This document shows positions 38,118 through 50,813 of a stretch of DNA of 64,000 nucleotides, piece by piece; the stretch's first letter is position 1, and each line of letters starts with the position of its first letter. The notes beneath the pieces are model-generated. The model was not told the DNA's origin, ran no database searches, and saw only the letters and a list, made by a program, of their open reading frames with translations. Source of the stretch: Lytechinus variegatus (taxonomy: Eukaryota > Echinodermata > Echinoidea > Temnopleuroida > Toxopneustidae); the NCBI RefSeq assembly GCF_018143015.1, contig NC_054740.1:72995856-73059855 (forward strand), read 5' to 3'. A program made the translations under genes and the position numbers.

Positions 38118-39756
38118 TAGGCTTGGGAGCCAGCGCCGAGTACTCGAGTCTACCCGATTCTCAATGCCAGAGTCGGGGAGTCGACTCTAATCTCAGGAGA
38201 CTCGAGTACCAAGCGGCGGCGGTTCTGAGATAAAGGGGCTCGAGTCTTTGCCGTGCTCTCTCATTCATGGACAAGAATCGGCCCCAGCGTCGACTCCCAA
38301 CGCCGAATCCAATCACTGAGATAGAAAATACATGGAATTTGGAGCCGACAGAATCATTTACTTCGAGCAGAGGACGAACTTTCTCTGATTGGAGCCTGCA
38401 GTGTATGCCGTGTGCATGCATCGTGTGTGTTGTGTGTATTTCTGTGACTGTACAAAGCCAGTAGAGAGCACGTGCGTTGTGTTAAGCAACACTTGTGATT
38501 GTATCGTCAAAGTTAGTGTAATGGGATTTGTGTGTGACTTGTGTGAGAAGTTTTTTTTTTGGCTTTCATTCCAGAACCCCCGGCCCCACCATCATTTGCT
38601 CGCTAGTCTTAAATGGGAGTCTTGTCATATTGGAATATTGACCAGAAGTTAATAAAACATATTATTGTTCTGTCAGTAATGAAATTAGCGATTGAACTAT
38701 GGATATTTTTCAGTCATATTTCCTTTAAACTTATTCTTTTCATTCCAAACAATCATTTTTTTTAATGATGTATTTCACTTTTATCCAGTTTGCCATTTTC
38801 TTAAGTGACTGAAAACAAAGACTAGTCCCTTCATTCAGGGACATCAACCCTCCGCGAGTTGTTTACATAACTTTCTTTGTCTCCGCTAGTATTGCACAAT
38901 CTTGAGAAGCACATGTTTGGAAATCTGATATTCTTGCGGTGGTGGGGGGTTGCAAGATTGCCGCCCTTTTCATTCTGTGTTGGGTTTGGCTGCTACATGG
39001 CCTCTGTGTTGAGAAATTAGGTCAGGGTAAATTTATTTGCAAAGAGAGGCTTTGGACGGCATTCATGATGGATAGTCTTTTTTTAAATGCATCATTTAAA
39101 TAATTTTAACTTCATAACATTTGCAGGCTTGCAGGTATATTGTATGATAAAATTACTTTTCTCAGAATAGTATGAAAGTTGTACAAAACTTTATCTTTTT
39201 ACATTGTATTTGGACACGAATGCAGATCTTTCTTGATTAATTTGACAAATAATGGGCTAAAAATACTAAACAGTAAACATACAGACCTCAAGTAAACCAA
39301 GTACCACACATTCAAACTTGGATTAAATCAATTCAGATATCAGTCAAGCACAGAAATCATTTTATCATCACAGCACTAAAAATTATAAACAATCACTTCG
39401 AAGAAACAATTGCCAGGGTCAAACCACGGTCAAACATGTGCTTGCATTGTGTCCTGTGTGTGTATAATGTTTGCAGTGAGTTGATCTTGTGATGATGTGG
39501 AGAGAATTTGTGTGTGGGTTTTTATGTCTGCAGTGAGTTGGGTCATGACTGGAAGAGAATGAAAGGACCAGGGAGTCGGGAGGAGAACCGAAGCGAGTGC
39601 ACACTGAGATAGAGGTATAGAGTGTATATGGTAGGGGCATAATTGAGGCATTGTCTTGAAGCCCATTTCGGCGCTGGGAGTCGACTCTCTTCGGAACCGA
39701 CGCCTGGGGCAAGAATCGGAGTCGACTCTTGCCAAGACTAGAACCGCCCAAGCCTA
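38118..39756. mobile_element. Non-autonomous hAT-like element, family E
   Basis: The termini TAGGCTTGGGAG and CGCCCAAGCCTA are inverted repeats. The exact 8-bp direct repeat ATATGCGG flanks it (38110-38117 and 39757-39764). Subterminal blocks contain several copies of GAGTCGACTC and CTCGAGT in both orientations. The 1639-bp body has GT-rich patches but no transposase. Confidence 0.88.
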
Positions 39757-39764
39757 ATATGCGG

Positions 39765-42700
39765 CCAATTTGAAGTCTCCATGGGTAAAGTGATCACCAA
39801 TATTTACCACTTTTAAAATTCATAACTTTCTTGTTGTTTGTCCACTATATTGTTCAAACTTCACCTATCAACTTGTCTGATTTTTCTTTTCCTTATAAAA
39901 ATAAGTTTTTATTTGGGTTGGATTCCCCTAAGTTCCTAGGCCTTTTCGACACCGAGGCAAAACTGACGCCAAACAACCATTATGATTATATTCATCTCTT
40001 TACAGTATAGAATATTCAAGCCCCGCAGAGTTTTATTGAAATCTCTTTTTTCAGAAAGAGGCACCTGCTTATATATATATATGTATTGCTTCTGAAATGC
40101 TGCACGAAAGCATTCGTGTGAATTGAAGATGGAATGCGTTCGGACGTAGCGACCGAGTGATAAAATTGAAATCCAGAGGCCCCCAGAGGAACTGTATTTA
40201 GAGTAAAAACAACTTATCGTCATGTTGATTAGCAAGGGTCGTGATCGTGGGATTAGTGATGTAGGGTTTTGAATTTTCTGGAGTAGGTCCTCAGTACCCG
40301 CGCAATTGGCCTAATTACTCATGGCTTATTATAGCCTCTGTAGATGTAGAAATAGAAGAGAAATGACAGGGGAGGCGAGTAATAAATATAGTGAACAATA
40401 AGTAATCATATCTGTCTGACGTGAGGACATCAAATGGTTATAACCATCTTATTTTCTGTATCCTGATGATCACAGCCGCCTTATTTCCAGGTAATGTGGT
40501 ACCACTAACCCCCCCCCCCCCACCACATACGCTCGAGCATGGCTGTGATAGGTCTCGTCGAAGGGTAATGTATCTCAAATTGTAGGAGAGAAGATTGAAA
40601 TAGCATCTACTCTCCATGACCCAGCGATCTCTTATTCCTCGAGGGTTCAAGGGGTTGCCATGGGTTTCTGTGACTATCACGTTTTCGCTGATGAATGTGG
40701 TTTTCCCCTGCAATCTTCATGGTAATCCATATCTCAAGGAGATGCAAGGATATTTTGATGGGGGGGGGGGCGCACGTCCGAATGGTGACAGCATAGTTTG
40801 CCCCCATCGAATCATTCTTTTAATACCTTTCTTCCCTTTTCCTCACTTTTTTTTCTTCTCGTCTCTGTTCTATGAGTTCATTCCTCGGTCGACCCCCCCC
40901 CCCACCCTCAATGGCACCGCCCTGCGTGCCACGATGTATCACAATGTTGTGGGTTAGTCCTTAGCTGATCGTAATACATTAACTTTTGGGACCTTACAGA
41001 GTTTACTAGCAGTAGTAATTCATCACTTTATTAACATTCAAATCATTCAAACAAAGGAATAAATATATACAAATATACAAGGAGCGCCCAGGACATATCT
41101 GAGTATACTATTCATACGGACAACACAATTTTTTTTAAGTGGGGTTAAGAGTTCTATTTTCATCTATATTCAACCTTAAAAAAAATCAGCATAGGGATTA
41201 ATACTTTTGAAATGATTTATTTCAAGGTGGTGTAAATGTGGTTGATATTGTTAAAATACACATGTCAGAACTATTTTCCAGCGGTAGTATCGTCTTATTC
41301 CCCCAGGCTTCCCCACCACCTTTCTGAAATCAAATGTCTAGGGAAACAGAGAGAAAAGAGTGTAGGTGTGGATCAAGAAACGCTTCATTAAAAAAACATC
41401 CTCAACACAAATGAAAAAGAAAACGTTTCATTGATAAGGGAAATAAACAAAAAATCGAAGAAAAAAACACTTGACAGAGTTTACGGATTTATTACCGGCA
41501 TCAATTCATGTATCAATGAATGTGTTTCCATATTTAGACAAGATATACATTGGGTTTTCCCATGATTATGGAACAATTGTAAGATTCCTTTCGATTTAGT
41601 TCCATTAATTGCTTCACCCACCCCACGACTGACGGGACATCCTCCTCATTTTAAGCAACGGTTTTCTGTAGGGAACTCCGCTTTACATCAGTTCGTAATT
41701 CTAACGTTGAGTTTGAAATTGTGGAACATTTGATTTCAACATCTTCACAATCGACTTCCCATGGGCTTCTTTAGAGAAATGGTAATGAGACTTATCGATT
41801 CAGCTCGAAACAGGTAGTTTATCTGGTAAAAAAAGTTATTATTGTATTAATTATTGCGCAACGTCACTCTCATCTCTAAATGTCAAGATGGTCTGTAGGG
41901 GTGATGCATTTTGGCTGACGTTATCCACGATTTCGCTATATAGAAATGATAGATGGATTCTAATTTCATATCCCGATTAGGCACTCTGTGATGAGGAAAG
42001 TCTTTTTTTATTCGTCTTTCAAACCTGAATGTTATACAGAGACATCTTCAAAATTGCCTTGCTCGAGTAGTATACTGGAAATCATAAAGAGACGGTGTGT
42101 ATAGTATAATTTGTTCTTACTCTCGAAATTTAGAAAAAGGGAAATGGTCTTTTATTTCCATTTATTTTATACATGAAATTGCATTTGAAAATGATATGAT
42201 TCTTATGCACTCTTTGCCATAATATTGCAAGAAAAGAATTTTAGGTGTGGAGTGTGTATATGAGAATAAAAATTTACGGTAAAGTTGGAGACTCGTTAAC
42301 TACCTGGTTGCGAATTTATTCTCGTGCATGGAGCGTCAACTTTTCATGACACAGATTTCCCACTGCCTTTACGCTAAATTTTAAGTTTTAGTCATCAGTA
42401 ATAAGCACCGTGAAAAGTTATGACGTGATGTCTCGTAGACCTGTTGGAATTTCTTAATGGAAACAAGGACATTGCACGTATACGACGCACGCGGCTATGA
42501 TGCGGTGGTGTAGCGATGATGCGGCGGTCTTGCGATGAGGCGACGATGCAAATGATATAATGCCATCCCAGTGTTGGTTGCTTGAATCGGTTGACGATCC
42601 CGGGTAATGGGAGGTGACTTCCCTGCCTCCCCTCTCCCCCACGAATTTCGAACTTATCACGGCAAATTATGGGAGGATCGTCTCGCTCCCCACCTCCAAC

Positions 42701-43456
42701 CCCCCCCCAAATAGAGTGACCTAACTCTCAAGAAATGTTCATACACGGTTGCTTGACCCAAATTGATAAGAAACAGAAAGCATTTCGGTAGTGAAACGGC
42801 GCGGGTGTGAAACATCTTTCTCACAACAATAAACAAAATCGAAAATAATGTACTTTTCAACATCATAATTTTGTCATAAAGTTTCTTCGAATATCTGGCT
42901 CTTTTGATTTTTTCTGTTAAAAATCTATCACAGAGTATAAAAAGCAATTATTGCTCAATCACTCCCTCCGAAAGAGTGCACTATATATTATTGATAATTA
43001 AAAGAAATGAGTGATTACAGATGAATGTGAACAAATTAATGTTCGCTTAACCAGTGGGTGTATAGGTCCATGGTTAAATCAGGGAGTTGGGACTCCCTGG
43101 TTAAATCAAGCTGACTTGTGTAGGTGTTACTCCCTGTGTAATTATTGAGCCAGAGATGTGAGGTTCGAGTCCTAGTTCACGTCTTTCGGTCCCAAACAGA
43201 AATCCAACTGCTAGGCCGGCAATTATCTTTAGATCCAAATCTCATCTAAAACCCCACCCCTACTAGACACAAGAGCTGGAAAGAAGTTATATATCAATCT
43301 ATTTTTTATGGCGAATTTGCATTTAAATGAAAGTGTGATATCATATCATTTTACAGTGAAGAAGTTCCTGGAGGGGATCCATTTTACCACCCTTTTTATG
43401 ATTGGCTTTTTAAAAAAACGAAAAAAGAAAGAAATCTATAGATATATATTTGAACA
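39765..43456. other. Gene-free interval
   Basis: AT-rich, with C or G runs at 40508, 40760 and 40893. A hairpin AGGGAGT-TGGG-ACTCCCT lies at 43081. A perfect B-box-like GGTTCGAGTCC at about 43163 may mark an eroded tRNA-derived SINE head; pairing around it is poor. No coding gene is supported. Confidence 0.4.
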
Positions 43457-43677
43457 CAGCAAAAACTGTGGTGTTAACCGGTGTACATAGTTTTACACCG
43501 GTGTTAGATTGGCGGTGTTAGTTTTACACCTATAGGTGTTATTACAACACCTTTGGTTGTTACATTTACACTCTTTGGTGTTATGTTCAATCTTTAGGGT
43601 GTAATTTTAATACCTCAGGGTGTGGTCATCTATTAACACCAATTGGTGTCAGTTTTAACACCACAGTTTTTACAGTG
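43457..43677. mobile_element. MITE built from GGTGTTA repeats
   Basis: The left end GCAAAAACTGTGGTGTTAAC and the right end TTAACACCACAGTTTTTACA are inverted repeats. The body is almost entirely short GGTGTTA/TAACACC units in both orientations. No coding capacity. A partial copy of the terminus is at 34539. Confidence 0.75.
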
Positions 43678-44560
43678 AAGGTCGTCTTGGTTCCATGTAC
43701 TCGAAGGCCTATGGGCCTTCTTGGCATTTAGTTCGTGACCTTTGCGTGAAGAGATAGTAAACAATGATTTGCAATGTTCACAAAATTTATCATCAGTTTG
43801 CACAAAATCTTTAAATTTCACGTTACATAATGCAAAGCGCCTCAATGACAAGCTTGGCGCACTTCGATCGCTTCCTCGCGGTCGAGTTTCTAAGAAAATG
43901 TTTAGGTCAACATGACTTGCCCCCACCCCCTTCCCGGTAAATGCGCGTACGACCATGCTCCCTTGCTTGTAAGTCTCTTTTTGTCGAAAGAGGTCTCGTG
44001 GACCATGAATTGTTTTCTTACCTTTTTCTATTTCCCTCCAACCCCCCCCCCTCTCTCTCTCTCCCTCGCTCGCTCTCTCACTTCCCCTCTTTCAAATCGT
44101 GGCCCTTTCCCCCGCAATTTAAACATCAACAAAATAGAGAGATGTTATTCTGGGGATCCTTTGTTAGGAGCTCACAATCACTCGTAAAAAGCAAAGTCCA
44201 AAACGTGTTTATCTCGGAGTGCCTTTTACATCTTTTCATGATGACATAAATAAACCCTAAGGACCCAGCTCTGTAAATATTATTGACTTGAGATCGAGGT
44301 TGATAACCCGAAAATGAACTGGCACCTTTTAGGGCATGTCACATTGACCGCTGCACATCGTCAAAAGGGGCACATTTTTTTAGAGAGATTCTATATAGAG
44401 CTATTAGAAAATACGTCATAGGTGGAACTGGATTCACAAACGGTATCCCATCCCGAGACACAAATATGCATCCCAAATTTCTGGATTTGTTTATTTATAT
44501 GTCTTTCTGAATAAAAAAAAAGACAGAATACATACGAAAGCTCATTAACAAAATATCTTC
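43678..44560. other. Gene-free interval with a weak zinc-finger-like frame
   Basis: The minus-strand frame at 43633-43956 contains FCEHCKSLF and a later GHELNAKKAHR, reminiscent of a C2H2 finger but with wrong spacing. It may be a decayed gene fragment. A CT-rich tract lies at 44053-44090. Confidence 0.35.
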
Positions 44561-44563
44561 TGA

Positions 44564-44852
44564 AATAATAATGATAATAATAATATAGGGTATTTATATT
44601 GCGCACATATCCACCTTGTTAGGTGCTCAAGGCGCTCCTATATTACCCGGCAGCTAAGCTAGGCGTTCATAGCGCACACAGCTTTTTAAGGAATTACTTC
44701 CTACCGGTACCCATTTACCTCACCTGGGTTGAGTGCAGCACATTTTGGATCAGTTTCTTGCTGAAGGAAATTACGCCATGTCTGGGATTCGAATCCACGA
44801 CCCTCTGTTTCAAAGTCCGAAGACTAATCCACTGGGTCACAACGCTCCACAA
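44564..44852 (-). mobile_element. tRNA-derived SINE with ATT-type tail
   Basis: On the minus strand it begins GGAGCGTTGTGACCCAGTGG (A-box-like, TGACCCAGTGG). It has GGATTCGAATCCC (B-box core TTCGAATCC) about 45 bases on, then a roughly 190-base body, and ends in TATTATTATTATC-like repeats. This is the standard layout of a tRNA-derived SINE with a simple-repeat tail, and it looks nearly full length. Confidence 0.82.
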
Positions 44853-45037
44853 ATAACAGTGAGAAGAATAAAAACAGCCAAAATAGAAGACGTTAGGGAT
44901 GTATAAATAAAGTATATACTTTCAAGACAGAAATCGTGTTATCCATGCTCATATGATGGTGAGCGTCGAGATTTTAGACAGTGCAGACAAAGTTGCCTGC
45001 GATCAGGAATATTTGAAGACAGTTTGTTGGAAAGATA

Positions 45038-45560
45038 CCCGGGGGGGGGGGGCCACTTCCATTCACGAGTGGATACCATGCGCGACCATGGGGTCTCGAA
45101 AAGCACCCTAAACACGTAATTTCCATATTCTGAAAATGCACCCCTTAACAAGTATTGGCGTGTGAAACCCTACCCTTAACAAGTATTGGAAACAAAACGA
45201 TACTCTTGGCAAATATTCCCTGAAATGAACCCCTAAACAAGTACAGGAATATTTTATTGTTACGGGTCCTTTGGTTGTCGGCTTTACCTCATTTGGTTTA
45301 GTACGGCCCCACCCGTAGTGTTGGGGCAAAAAGGACATCCTTTATAAAACATTTTAATTTTGTTTTATCATCCCCGCAAATTCGACCCTAAACACGTAAT
45401 TTTCCTAGCGAAATAGATACCCTTTTTTCATTATTTTTTGTGTTTTTGACACCCTTTTCACGTTACGTACGTAACGTGCCCTATCGTGAAAAGGACATCC
45501 TTTTTACGTGTTTTTTTGGTCGCGCATGGTATCCACTCGTCAATGTAAGTGGCCCCCCGG
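45038..45560 (+). mobile_element. hAT-like MITE, family A copy 3
   Basis: Collinear with copies 1 and 2. The left end is CCCGGGGGGGGGGGGCCACT; the right end contains GTCAATGTAAGTGGCC then CCCCGG. Exact direct repeats GAAAGATA flank it (45030-45037 and 45561-45568). No transposase. Confidence 0.88.
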
Positions 45561-45568
45561 GAAAGATA

Positions 45569-46616
45569 CATGTAGCAGGAAAGAGGGTCAAGTAATGGGA
45601 CTGGGATTAATCTGTCATTGGAACGTACTGGCTCTGTTACATAAATGGAAAACTCTGGCATTTTTTTTTTGGGGGGGGGGGTGAGGGGCATATTTTTTTT
45701 AATGATGTGTAAGTGTCAGTGGCATAACTTTGTTTGCAGAGTATTTGCTTATTTTACCAGAGTTTTTTTATTGCAAAATATTTATGCAACAGGCCCCTGT
45801 TAAACTTTGCCAATTTTTCATCTCGATATTCCTACATAAACTTATGTACGAATGATGAATCTGATACGAAGGCATAGTTATATGAGACGAGATGTAACTG
45901 GGATCCTGGGGGAAAATCACTGGAACGAAAAAAAAAGTTCTTCACCATAACATGTCAAAAGATTGAATCGACGGAAAGTAAGATTATCCTCTGACTCTGA
46001 ACTTAAGCTCGTCAGTCAAATTCAAGCGCGGGTCACACAGTTTAAAGGTTGTAACCCTGATGTATCAAATGACTGGCTGCAAAATTAGCAGGCTATTCGT
46101 ATACATTTTGGGTATGTTCTCTGTACAGAATGGAAAAGGGATTTCAGTCTATTTCGATCATGGAGTAGGTCCATGTTTCGACCAACAGCTCACGCTTCTT
46201 TCCAATTTAAATTAGGCTTACTAGATTACAGGAGGCGTATATCCATCTATAAAAATATAAGAGAGCTACCGAACGTTTGAATTAATTGCATTAACGCATT
46301 GTTGGTTTGAAGCCTCGAACCCGCTCTATAGAGTAGAGCAAATAAAGGATAATGTAGACAATACTATAGAACTTCCCCAGGGGCATTCGCATGTCAGATG
46401 TTTTTATTGCAACGTGACATGTTCTTATTCAAACATGAAAATGATAATAGGTACTGTGCATGATTGATTTTTTTTCGCGCTTACCTTCTTCAACCCTTTC
46501 TCTCTGACATTGTCTTCCCCGGGCCAGCCCCGATCTTATCCCAGGACAGCGAAATGAAAGGCCGGGATTGACAAAATGACGAAATGTTTTCTAACCCTAC
46601 TATTATTCTTTAACTG
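45569..46616. other. Gene-free interval
   Basis: It holds T and G runs at about 45661-45682 and otherwise plain DNA. No gene recognised. Confidence 0.45.
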
Positions 46617-46624
46617 TTTTCGTG

Positions 46625-48414
46625 CAGGGCGCGACAAACCCGCTTGCCCGGGGCAAGTGAAAATGACGTGCGGGCAAGCACCTCTCAAAGTCAATTGCCC
46701 GATCGGGCAAGTGGTTGTTGCGTCTTTTTTTTCTGTACCGTACCTCGTTTTTCCATATTAAAATCAACCAAAATCCACACTCAAAATCATGAATAAGCCT
46801 TAAAAAATAGCGAGTAGCGCAGTTTCAAATTCCGAAATTGCGTTATTTTTTCTGTACCACGTATTTCCATACATGGTACCAGGTATGAAAAAAATCAACG
46901 CAATGGCCGGGAAACAGTTGAATGTAGTATAGGGGTCCATTATGACTACCACCATGTGCAATTTCTAATGCACATTTTCCCCCTTCAGATATCACAATTC
47001 TGTGATAAAATAATTAGAATTACACAGGAAATAAATCACAGAGTCTAGTAACCTCGCATTGGTGAGTTGTCATGTCATTCGGCTTTGCTTTTCAAAACGG
47101 CCTATTAACATCCAAAATAACTTGCCGTATTTGTTAATTATAACTTAAAATTCATTTGTTTCCCTTTTTGAGGGGATGAGGTAAATATCAGACAAATCAT
47201 CAAACAAAGCTCCATCTATTTTACAAGGCCGTCGGGAGGCTCACACACGTGCGCATACTAGCTAGCCAGTCTGAGCTCTGTCTCTCTGCCAGAGCTCTGG
47301 GGGACAATTCGCTCAGTAAAGGCCTCAATGATGGTGATTTTCTGTTTCAGACAGAGTTTACATTTCGGGTATATTATTCAAAACTTCCAATAAAGTTTGA
47401 TGATTTCTTCATTGTCATGTATATTTAAGTTATTAATGAATACATTCTCACCAAATTTAGACTCCCCCATAGAGAAATGCAATTTTCGTAGAAGTCTGCG
47501 TTTTCAAAGAACTTCAGGAAAAGTTAGGGTATGTGGGCCTTTATTACATGGCTGAGTACAGGTTATTGTACTGGAATAGGCGAAGTAGAAATTAGATATT
47601 GAATTCATTTATATCAAAGTTCAACTCACAGTCACACCCACACAAACACACCCTCACACACACACACCCAAGATTCTAAGCATAGTGAAAAAATTACTTA
47701 AAAATCATACAATATTAAACAATGTTACTAATAATTCATTAATAAGTGAACAGGTATTCCTCAAAATAGAAAAAAAAGTAGCATGTGAAAACATGTAGAT
47801 AAAATTATTGACCGAGTGGAACATCATAAAATGATGAAGAAAGACTTGATGGTTTCCAACTATTTTTTTTTTAAATCAAGGAAATATGGAAAATAAATGA
47901 CCATTTCATGGATTTAAAGATGCAAAATGTGAAATTTTAGCCACTCCACTTTTGATGATAAAATAATTTTTTCTGAGTCAATAAAGAGCTGAACATTTTT
48001 CACTGGCTTTCTTTATAGTTTCCAACTACGGTAAATGAAAGCAATTCTAAGGAAATATGTTACGCAGGTAGCCATTTCATGGATTTAAAGATGCAAAATA
48101 TGAAATTTTAGCAACTTTTGTTGAAGGGTTTTTTAAAACCTTAAATACCCATAAATATCGATTTTTTTTTCTCCAAAATAAACGTAAAGACTCAGGCCTA
48201 CGTTGCTGAAAATATCCTTTTCAATGTGTGTTCTTTTATACTGGACATGATTCTCAATTGTTATTTTGTATACCTTAATAAAAATAAGAGTAGTGCCGTC
48301 ATAATGAAAAAATTATTTGAAAAATTGGGCAAGCAGTTTTTTCTATCGGGCAAGCAAATTTTTCATCACTTGCCCAACAGGGCAAGTGACGAAAAAATTT
48401 TTTGTAGAGGCCTG
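46625..48414. mobile_element. Non-autonomous hAT-like element, family F
   Basis: The left terminus CAGGGCGCGACAAA and the inverse of the right terminus, CAGGCCTCTACAAA, match imperfectly. The exact 8-bp direct repeat TTTTCGTG flanks the element (46617-46624 and 48415-48422). Subterminal GGGCAAGTG/CACTTGCCC blocks occur in both orientations at each end. The 1790-bp AT-rich body has no transposase frame. Confidence 0.88.
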
Positions 48415-48422
48415 TTTTCGTG

Positions 48423-50785
48423 CGTGAATTCTTATCAAATAAAGTCTATATTTGTTTGGTTTCACTTAATTTGTCTTTTAGTATTGGCAAAGGATGATGA
48501 CGTTTTATTCTAAATGGGTATCGTGCTTTCTCTAATTATGGATGACAGTAAAAACTAATTATAGATCCAGGTAAACATGTAGCTTGGTAAAAAGCTCCAT
48601 TGATGAAACATTGATAAAGGGAAGACCAGAAATATTATACTCAATAATCCTTACAGAAAAATATGCAACCTTTTTTATTTTTCAGATTATCAATCTCCGA
48701 GATTGTATACTACTTTGATGAACGCAAACACGGCGTCTGATTATGTTTTAAAGGTTTATACACCAGGCCTCCGGAGATGAATCATGTTTTTATATGAGGA
48801 AAATTTGAATTTTTAACATACAGTACCATCAAATTAAGCACCCCCTCCCTGGAACCCCATCAAATCTTCTAATATCACAAATCATTCAAGTTAAAACCAA
48901 GGATAAGATATAATTGAAAGAAGCTGTGTGGGTTTTTTTTGGCAAAAATATTATTAGCGACGTCCGTGACTTAACAGCTGAATGAGCCCATCATGAACAA
49001 CCAAATGGCAATTATTCAAAAACAATAAAATGTTTTAATGACTTTGTTTTGTCACGTTTGTGACAGAAATACTTGGGTTAGAAGTGTTAATAGGCATGCA
49101 TGAATAACAGACAATATGAGAAGAAAGGGGTTGGGAGAGCATCATGGTGCAACTTTTGGCAATTATTTTATAATGCACTGCATTTCACTACATGTACATG
49201 TTTTATCACATTGAAAATGAACATGAAGTTTCTCTTGCAAATTTAAAAATTATTATTGTCTTTAGTTTGTGCTTTTTCGGTTTTTGAGGCAAGCATATCT
49301 GTGGGGTTTTGTTTAACAAAATAATTAAAACCACATATTTTGCTGTTTTGAAAAAGCATCTTTTTGTTCATGTTGTGCTCATTCAGCTGTTATGTCACTG
49401 ATATTCGAGAATCATCACCCTATTGTTCTGATCTTTTCCATGCTTGGCTCTGACTGGAATAATTTGTTATTCTGGAAGATTTGATGCGGTTCTTTAGTGG
49501 GAACTTACTTTTGAGGTAGTGTTTATTTTCTTGATAAAGAGTAATATTATTGTACATCATTTCAATGAACGAATAATTCAACATTTGCTCATAAGTAAAT
49601 TGCACATCGTATCGAGTTCACTAGCACCCATATCACCCATTTTCTCTTCATAACCAATCCCTTCCATGTCCCCCGGCCATGTCCCCGAAAGGAGGCTATA
49701 ATAATGTTCTGCTCCTCCCAATAACCATACACACTGGGTAACGGTATCACCGGGTATGTGAACAAGAAATGAAATCAATATTTACTCGTATTGTCCCTAT
49801 TTTTGTGGCCTTATCTTGTTCTGAGCCCTGGTACTGAGGCCCCATTAAATTGATATCGTGACAACGACTGTTGAAATAAAAACGAAAGATTATTGTCATG
49901 TAAACCTTTATACTTGATCGATCCCTTTTTTATCACTGACATCGATTTAGAGGGTTCATGATAAAATGGGACTGCACCAGATAATGGGGAAACCCGAATC
50001 TTTATCTTTTTTTTACTGGTGGAGTCGTTGAACACTTTTCCCATCCCCCCTTTTTAATTACAAAACATTTAGCAATGTAAGCGTTTTCAATCTTCGAGTT
50101 CCTCTTCTCCACCCTTAGTGATTTTAGTTTTGAAAACATCAGGAATATTTATTGCTAACGGGTCCTACAAGAAAGAGGTAACATAATTCAATCTGAGTTT
50201 AATTTCTGCTCTATAACTAGTTATAGATAACAATGCAGGTATTTTTTCTCCATTCGTTACCGTACTCAATGATCATTGACATTTTAGTATAATGTATACA
50301 CCAATAAGAAAAGAGCCTAGAAGTGATAACCATTCCCAAAGTATATATAAAAATGTGGAAACCTGTTTGACCGTTAGAGTGTTGGATTTAACTTTTTGAA
50401 TCATAAAAAGAAAGTGTTGTCTTCCGAGAATTTACCATTCCTTTTTTGTTTTGTTTTTTGTTTATTTCTTGTTTTGTAAAATATTAGGCCTATTATTATT
50501 TAGAGTGCACGTTGATATTCCTGCACTTGCTTTGTTTTGTGTACAGGGAAATCTTCTAGTAAAGTATATTCAATATTTTTTTATTGAGTTCGAACTTAAT
50601 ACGAAAGCTTGAAGCAATTTTATCATATACATCTGTGCTTTGAACTCATTTTCCTACACAAATTTGATTTTGTACCTGCTAACATTGCCTTCATTGCAAC
50701 AGAATAGGCGTACTTACTACTATATTTTGCTTTGAAATTAATAATCATTGTTTTTATTGTTGTTTGGTGTGTGTTTTTTTTGCAG
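48423..50785. other. Interval upstream of LRR receptor 3, with a foldback
   Basis: A foldback pair lies at 48962-49001 and 49364-49408 (AACAGCTGAATGAGC and its inverse). The rest is AT-rich. It ends in a pyrimidine-rich acceptor (GTTTTTTTTGCAG at 50785), so an unmapped 5' UTR exon of LRR receptor 3 is expected upstream. Confidence 0.5.
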
Positions 50786-50813
50786 AAATCTACGACTTTT
50801 CAATGTTTTCATC

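Noticed and set aside
43110-43190. tRNA gene
   Set aside because: A B-box GGTTCGAGTCC is present but the acceptor and D arms do not pair; more likely an eroded SINE head.
43633-43956. C2H2 zinc-finger gene on the minus strand
   Set aside because: Cys and His spacing is wrong (11 residues between Cys and His, 7 between His residues) and no neighbouring finger exists; at most a decayed fragment.
46625-48414. Autonomous hAT transposon
   Set aside because: No long frame with transposase or dimerisation-domain features lies between the termini.
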